From NCBI GenBank assembly GCA_026874595.1, contig CM049306.1, forward strand, positions 10,127,019-10,191,018: DNA of 64,000 bases. Direction: 5' to 3'. The translations under genes and the position numbers were made by a program. This document shows, piece by piece, positions 59,401 through 64,000 of this stretch. Source of the DNA: Sipunculus nudus (lineage: Eukaryota; Annelida; Sipuncula; Golfingiida; Sipunculidae). Below the pieces are notes generated by a model. It was given only the letters and a program-made list of their open reading frames with translations. It was not told the DNA's origin and made no database searches. Each line of letters starts with the position of its first letter. Position 1 is the first letter of the stretch.

Positions 59401-60373
59401 CACCAACCATGGCCTATATTACCTCTTCCTCTTACACTTTATATCCTTTTGATATTATTTTAGATTTTTACCTTCAAGGTAAACTTCAGCTGGGCACAGT
59501 GACCCATGGTTCCCTTGTTTTTAATACAATTTGTTGAATATATTTTATAGATTACTTTCACATCACTGAAAATGTGAATATTTCTATTAATTGTAAAGGA
59601 GACCATTTGATGTATATGTCTGTAATTGTCATAAGCTTATTTATCTATTATTATATTATCAGAATGTTGTGTCCTTAGCTTGATATCAGTTGACCCTTGG
59701 TGACTCTCATTCATACTTACTGACTACAGGTGAAAATGAATTAGGTGTTGTCATAGCAACCAGTGAAGCAGGTAAGATGCCATGTGCCATCTTTGTCATT
59801 CATATTTGACCAGTTCATTGTATGAAATCATCATGTTAAAACTAACAATAGACGGTTAAAACAAGAATACTGATTAGGCGGCAAGGAAAAACAACAAAAA
59901 TCTACAGCTGTTATTACTTCTGTGGTACATGATAATTTCATGTTGCTCATTGTAGTAATACAGATCATGCCATCTGCCTTTGTAACTTATGACTCTTTTT
60001 AATGAGGTTCAGGTTTTCTCCATTCCATATTCATGTTCAAGCTTAAACTGTTCAAATTAATAGGTGTCTGTTGAAAACTATCCCAAAGCCTTAATCTAGA
60101 ATAATTTTTCTCAAAGTTATATATTTTAGTAAACTTCAGAGGTGTAGTAATTTACACATTTATTTGGCGAATTGATTGAACATAAACAATTATTCATCCA
60201 CTGATTATATTAGGTATTATATTTAATACCATTACTAATATACCTGTAATTATTCAGGTGCTCCCCTCGTTCCCATCAGCTGGTGTGAGATGCAATGTCC
60301 CAGAACATTAGCCAAGGAGCCAAGGAAGGTGGCTAAAGTACAGCCACAACACATTGCAGATATGGACACATGA
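44424..60373 (+). CDS. EXOSC1: EXOSC1/CSL4, RNA exosome cap subunit (8 coding exons)
   Basis: Joined exons 44424-44451, 47173-47291, 48171-48242, 49872-49960, 50500-50533, 51997-52047, 59690-59771, 60258-60373. All introns are GT-AG and phases agree: 591 nt, 196 residues, versus 195 in human. Landmarks: MSAPTICVPGQRLSRLDEST, GTYTRHGYIYSTLAGS (N-terminal domain), IGAIVTCKISSVNPRF (start of the S1 RNA-binding domain, about residues 65-150), RREDVRATEKDK, FKPRDIVLARV, YLLTTGENELGVVIA and the C-terminal VPISWCEMQCPRT. CSL4 forms the exosome cap with RRP4 and RRP40, contacts the barrel and helps guide RNA to 3'-5' decay and processing in nucleus and cytoplasm. Intron 6 is 7.6 kb and full of repeats. 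Confidence 0.97.
44452..45537. other. EXOSC1 intron 1, left part, nothing recognised
   Basis: AT-rich intron sequence without a supported ORF or repeat family. Confidence 0.4.
45538..46355. mobile_element. Foldback MITE with about 80-bp arms
   Basis: CCGCTGAGACGAAGTCTGT near 45546 and the inverse near 46335-46355, continuing through GAGACTAACC-type sequence to ATGAGACAAAT on both sides (45613 and 46284). About 815 bp, no coding sequence. In EXOSC1 intron 1. Confidence 0.65.
47173..47291 (+). CDS. EXOSC1: EXOSC1 coding exon 2
   Basis: Encodes QRLSRLDESTAGG, GTYTRHGYIYSTLAGS and VNKREEEGK; human has GTYTRHGYIFSSLAG. Acceptor atttcag, donor gtgaga. Confidence 0.96.
47561..48060. mobile_element. 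MITE-like repeat with AAAGGTGGCACAAAGG motifs
   Basis: The right end, inverted, reads TTAAGGCCCCTTTACACAGG and the left end GAAGGGCACTGAACACAG; both continue into a CGACCTTTGTGCCACC-like sequence. Inside, CAAAGGTGGCACAAAGG-type phrases recur. Ends are diverged. Confidence 0.5.
48171..48242 (+). CDS. EXOSC1: EXOSC1 coding exon 3
   Basis: Encodes TCVEVKNDAKQNVVPCIGAI then VTCK, entering the S1 domain; human has PDVGAIVTCK. Acceptor cttgcag, donor gtaagt. Confidence 0.96.
48255..48440 (+). repeat. tRNA-like SINE
   Basis: CATGGTCTAGGTGCAGAGC fits an A box and GAATTTGAATCTC, about 45 nt later, a B box. A body follows with CCCCACTCAGGGTGAGTGC. Located just after exon 3, same strand as EXOSC1. Confidence 0.55.
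48621..49712 (-). mobile_element. Family D hairpin/tandem-repeat element, copy 1
   Basis: Hairpin at 48621 with arms GTATCCCCAGAC and GTCAGGATAC. Other end near 49688 (TGTGGAGTAACTATGGCACC). Units of about 328 bp repeat phrases such as GACCTTGACCTTGAATAT, ATCACACAAAATCATAAATA and GATCTTGGATAG. GGTGGCGCCACC variants lie near 48947, 49275 and 49439. Minus-strand element in EXOSC1 intron 3. Confidence 0.65.
49872..49960 (+). CDS. EXOSC1: EXOSC1 coding exon 4
   Basis: Encodes ISSVNPRFCKCSILAVEGVS then LKEPFRGII, the S1 domain core; human has VSSINSRFAKVHILYVG and FRGTIR. Acceptor ctgcag, donor gtaaat. The donor region is duplicated downstream. Confidence 0.95.
49941..50060. repeat. Local duplication of the exon 4 end and 5' splice site
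   Basis: GGGATCATCAGGTAAATCTT...TCATCCAGTAGTTTG is repeated as GGGATCAGCAGGTAAATTTT...TCATCCAGTAGTTTG, shifted by 61 nt; a third weak trace (GAGGAATCATT) follows. It creates a second potential donor at 50022. Confidence 0.8.
50500..50533 (+). CDS. EXOSC1: EXOSC1 coding exon 5 (34 nt)
   Basis: Completes Arg103 and encodes REDVRATEKDK, identical in core to human KEDVRATEKDK. Acceptor ttttgtag, donor gtaatt. Confidence 0.95.
50778..51830 (-). mobile_element. Family D hairpin/tandem-repeat element, copy 2
   Basis: Hairpin at 50778 with arms GTATCGCCAGAC and GTCTGGAGATAC. The inverted copy GTCTGGCGATACTATGG lies at 51782 near the other end, followed by the small palindrome GGCACCAGCGGTGCC. Units of about 326 bp carry GGTGGTGCCACC (51101) and GGTGGCGCCACC (51427). 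An AT-rich expansion lies at 51585-51660. EXOSC1 intron 5. Confidence 0.7.
51997..52047 (+). CDS. EXOSC1: EXOSC1 coding exon 6
   Basis: Seventeen codons, IELYKCFKPRDIVLARV, matching human VEIYKSFRPGDIVLAKV. Acceptor gtgcag, donor gtatcc. The frame stays open past the donor, but that extension does not match the family. Confidence 0.95.
52611..53772 (+). mobile_element. Family A element inserted in family B
   Basis: Starts AGAATACGGGTA, with the inverted copy TGTATCTGCCAAAAT about 35 nt in. Ends with the hairpin GTATCCGCAAAAC / GTTTTGGCGGATAC. The palindrome AGGTGGCGCCACC recurs at 53016, 53166, 53297 and 53447, giving an exact 281-bp period. Flanking B sequence on the two sides is collinear with uninterrupted B units. 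Confidence 0.8.
54630..57660 (+). repeat. Higher-order repeat, three copies of 1009 bp
   Basis: The palindrome positions 54805, 55141, 55478 recur at +1009 (55814, 56150, 56487) and again at +1009 (56823, 57159) with a 1-nt loss before 57495. Adjacent 336-bp monomers differ at many sites, while 1009-bp copies differ at only a handful. So three monomers were amplified recently as a block. Confidence 0.9.
58337..59689. other. End of EXOSC1 intron 6, nothing recognised except a C-run
   Basis: AT-rich intron sequence. A run of about 20 C residues lies at 58482-58503. Open frames here show no coding signature. Confidence 0.4.
59690..59771 (+). CDS. EXOSC1: EXOSC1 coding exon 7
   Basis: Encodes LTLGDSHSYLLTTGENELG then VVIATSEA, the second half of the S1 domain; human has ISLGDAQSNYLLTTAENELG. 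Acceptor gatatcag, donor gtaaga. Confidence 0.95.
60258..60373 (+). CDS. EXOSC1: EXOSC1 coding exon 8 (stop)
   Basis: Encodes APLVPISWCEMQCPRT then LAKEPRKVAKVQPQH, with stop TGA at 60371-60373. Matches human MVPISWCEMQCPKT and RKVARVQPEF. Acceptor attcag. Confidence 0.96.
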
Positions 60374-60575
60374 CAGAGGGAAACTCAGTGCTAGGATATG
60401 GACCTGTTTACTCAGTCTGTGAAAATAAACACTCCACACATTGTAAATTTCTGTGAGACTGCAGTGTAGGTAGTGGATGACTAGACATCTTATCTTAATC
60501 AGAAAAGAATGGTGGAAAACTGAGAATTTCATGTGCGTGTAATTTTTGCCAGTATCATGAGTTGCATACATACTG

Positions 60576-60581
60576 AATAAA
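60576..60581 (+). terminator. EXOSC1: Candidate poly(A) signal of EXOSC1
   Basis: AATAAA about 200 nt after the stop; a second AATAAA lies at 60424-60429. Either could serve. Confidence 0.45.
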
Positions 60582-60599
60582 CAGGCCAAGTCAGAATGG

Positions 60600-63199
60600 A
60601 AAATTTAAGCTATAAACATTTCCTGTTGTAGAGTAGCAAGATTTCCATGATGACAGTAACTCTGAAAGATCTGAATGGAGTAATAAGTCTAGCCACAGAG
60701 TTAGTCATCACAAAGTTTAATGACAATCCTGAAACTGTATCATGTTGTGCTTTTAGAACAGCATAAGGATTTCTGCATGGGTGTTACCTCTTGTTAAGGA
60801 TTAATATGATGTTTGACATAAAGGGATTTGTTAATATTATATTTCACAATTTATCATTAAAAATTTATGGAATTTAACATAATATCCTGTTTTTATGTTC
60901 ATTATATAACCAAGGCATTTTACTTTTAAGATATGAAACTTTTAAATTCAGTTTTCATTTATATGCAAAATGGGACAAAAGTTCAGATATTCATTTATTT
61001 TGTATTTTTATAACATGATTATACCCAGTAAAATTCTTGAAATCCACATTTAGACACAAGCACCCACACAGCTGCAATATATGTTTATGTAGTTATTTGC
61101 TCTAGTTTTTCTTACTAAATAAATAACTTAACATTGTAGCTTTCAGTGATTCATTTATTTTCTATTTTTGGAAGTTCGAGATTAACTGGCAAGTGCTGCA
61201 ATCATGAATATACATTAATGATCTGATTGAAGGTGGCAGTAATGATGATCACAACGAATCACATCTGTCTGTGCACATACCCTAATGCATACTAGCATAC
61301 TAAGAGGCACTGTGTTACTTGCACAGTTTGCCAGTAAGCAAATAAGCAGTATAAGAGAATATCCAGCAACATTAGAACATCCCAAGATGCTGACTTCAGT
61401 CAACAAGTAAAAATGTAAACCTTCAAACAACAGAGCAATGGAAAAGGCTCATTGATACAACACCAAATCTTAACCAACAGAAAAACATTGTATTGTTATT
61501 AAATACTCCTGGTTTGTACAATGAAATTCTATATCATTAACAGTTGCAATTTTGTAGATAAAATGTAACCACAGGGAGATCATTCAATCAGTCCAGAAAA
61601 AAAAAATATTCTTAAATAACAAAAATTAACTTCAGCCACTGGGATAATTTCATCCTAAATTCATTATGAGAATGAATAAACCACCTCTGTACCTTTCTAG
61701 ATTTAACCCTTTCATGAGTAGACCTACATGGCTTATCACCTTATGTGTCATTCATGCTGAAACATTAGCATTGTGGTGTACTTCCAAAGTTACAGTTATT
61801 ATGATATAAAGTATTACCTCAACTGTTTATCAGTGCCATCGAGTGGTCATTTCTGGAAAGCATATGTTTTAATAATCTCCTGACACATTAAATAGTTTGT
61901 ATCCAAACCAGAAAGCTGCTTGTACTACATACATGAAGTACATACTGAACCATGAGGCTTCTTGAGGGCATGCACAGGAACTTGCAGGTACAAGTTTCAC
62001 GAGATTACTTTTAATTAAGCCCACAAGATAATACCAAGATTATTATCATAATAAAATTATTACTATTACCATAAATATTTTTAATGGAAACTTGACTTGT
62101 GCAATACATTACATTTCTAGTGATGCTGGTTGTAAATTTAACAGTAAGGTATTATAAACACCATTGTGGACAGGTTCTAAGGACCAGTTCTTTGTTTTAC
62201 TTTCCTGATAAGGGAATTCCTTTGGAAACTGAACAATTAATAAAGTTAATTATCCTTTTTCTAAGAAATGTGTTAATTCTTAACCAATGGGTATCTTTCC
62301 TAATGAAACCATTGTTTCAATGCATTAATTAGGAGCAACCCATTACACACTATTGATATAGCATTAATGAATCTGATTGTGCTCTTAGCTGTGATTATAA
62401 CATATGAAACAAACTATATACAATGATAAATAAAATAATTGTGTTATGGACATGTGTTAACTAGATGTACACTTTGTATCCTGGTTACTGCTGTCTGGTG
62501 CAGCTAACAAGTTGTGTCATAAACTATTTCATAATCATAGTATATTACACATCATAGTGCTGAAGGTATTCTTTACAGAATATATACATTTCTAAATAGT
62601 TCTCTGAATTATTATATTCATTCTTTGATGTAAACAGGTAATGACCTACCAAGCTACTGACTCAAATGATAGGTAGTGTGATATATTCCAAGCAGATTGA
62701 TATACTTGTATGTAAAGAATTATCCTAAATATTTCTAGATATACCAGTTGTGATTTTAAGCTAAAGAGGATGATGCTATACAAGTATTGTTGTTAAGCTT
62801 GGATGCACAGTGAGGAGAAACTGGCTTGACATAAGACGAGATATGAACTCTTGTACTTACAGTTTTACCAACAAATCATACATACCACACAAGATGATAA
62901 TACTGCAGGTACCACATTCAGCAAGGTTTCTCCACTAAATGTAACATTTACACTTAGAATTATGACTTAACAAACAACAAATCTGACTGGAACTCAAACA
63001 AGAGTCCAACACAGAAAAACAATATCACAGACATTCAGTTATTATAAAGCATGGCATTATGTATTCATGATGTACATAGAAATATGACCATTCAATGAAA
63101 GTTGAACATCAAGCAATCATCATCATGTATAATTTGAAATGAAAGCTGCTAATGGATATGCTTATACCTGCTGGTTGTATACCAGTTGATGAAGCAAAT
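60600..63199. other. Intergenic, nothing recognised
   Basis: AT-rich DNA downstream of EXOSC1. No exon, RNA gene or known repeat family found on either strand. Confidence 0.4.
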
Positions 63200-63580
63200 T
63201 CCTATATTTCATTGTCAGTAACAAGAACAGCATGATTGTCATATTCTTAAAAGTAAGATGACACAGTGACAAGGACAGGTTGTCATGACAACAACAGTAG
63301 AAAATGTTGTCATAGTGATAAAAAACATGATTCTCCCTAAATAAGAACATGTCAGTGACAAGAACAGAATGGATGTATAGATAAGAACAGGTTTGTAGTC
63401 TCAGGACAAGATGGTTCTGTTCAGTGACCAGGACAGAATGGTTGTCATAGCAACAAGGAAAAAATGTTTTTATCAGCCATACCAACAGGACAGTTGAAAG
63501 TGAAACCAGTTGATTGTCATCATATGTTTAATTAAGATGGCTGTCATAGTGACAAGAATAGGACAGTTGCCAGTTTGTGT
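63200..63580. repeat. Degenerate minisatellite (GTCATAGTGACAAGAACAG type)
   Basis: The phrase GTGACAAGAACAGGATGG, with GTTGTCATAG between, recurs about ten times with many changes and uneven spacing. A minus-strand ORF over it is a by-product of the repeat. Confidence 0.6.
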
Positions 63581-64000
63581 CACATCCACAGACCAGATTA
63601 CGACAAGACTAGATGTGGTCGGACAATGGTCCTTAGAGGGCCCCGCGTTTCTGCTAGTGCTGGACTAGTTTACATAAAGGGTGAAAAATTAAGTTAAATT
63701 TGAAAAATATCACAAACAGAAACAGGTTTTTATCAATATGCATGAGGGAAAAAATCATGCTGGATTAAAGAAGATATGTCTGAATTAATGTGTGCAATAG
63801 AAAATCACTGAATGTAGCCTGTTGGCCATATTTGATTTTCAGAAAGTCTGTAATTCAATATGTCTGGAGCCCTTAAAGGGACCAATGATCCCTGTAAATT
63901 TGGAAAAGCTGAAGTATGTTGTTGTTTAGTTATCAGGCACGAAAGAAAATCAGCAACTGGGGAGTGGTGGCCATACTGAAATTCCAACAGGTCTGTAATT
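63581..64000. other. Right edge, nothing recognised
   Basis: Non-coding in appearance; no feature supported. Confidence 0.35.

Overview
This window looks like nuclear DNA of a marine invertebrate, most likely a mollusc and perhaps a bivalve. It is AT-rich, its genes are split into short exons with GT-AG introns, and it is densely packed with mobile elements: hairpin-ended tandem-repeat elements, a hAT transposon, a DIRS-type retroelement, Harbinger-like MITEs and tRNA-like SINEs. The taxon is an inference. No bacterial-style operons or CRISPR arrays were seen.

Two conserved housekeeping genes can be rebuilt completely from exon homology, splice sites and phase. FRA10AC1 (minus strand, coding 44082 down to 6334, 13 coding exons, 304 codons) encodes a spliceosome-associated nuclear protein with a zinc-binding CX4C...CX2C pair. 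EXOSC1/CSL4 (plus strand, coding 44424 to 60373, 8 coding exons, 196 codons) encodes a cap subunit of the RNA exosome. Their start codons lie head to head with only 341 bp between them, so the interval 44083-44423 must hold both promoters. A 408-codon single-exon gene of unknown function (35918-37144, plus strand) is nested in FRA10AC1 intron 4. At the left edge (2243-2437, plus strand) is the last exon of an unidentified protein ending in the prenylation signal CVIL; it converges on the 3' end of FRA10AC1.

The introns hold most of the novelty. Four repeat families, called A, B, C and D here, have one hairpin end and an inverted copy of part of that hairpin near the other end (not clear for C). 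A, B and D also carry a core of tandem repeats. This is the layout of non-autonomous Helentron/Helitron-like elements (HINE/DINE/pearl type). Units of A (about 280 bp), B (about 336 bp) and D (about 327 bp) differ in sequence, yet all carry the palindrome GGTGGCGCCACC once or twice per unit. In EXOSC1 intron 6 an A copy sits inside a B copy, which sits inside a C copy. Inside that B copy three monomers have been amplified as a higher-order repeat of exactly 1009 bp.

FRA10AC1 intron 8 carries a decayed 6.2-kb hAT transposon (13261-19499) that also contains an antisense, diverged copy of part of its own transposase. Intron 7 carries a structurally complete but broken DIRS retroelement (20869-26396) inserted in a B element. 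Intron 1 of FRA10AC1 is full of foldback elements, including one rich in GGCCGAAAT-like motifs and a MITE just 52 bp from exon 1. About 60.6-64 kb and 2.9-6 kb show no recognisable genes.
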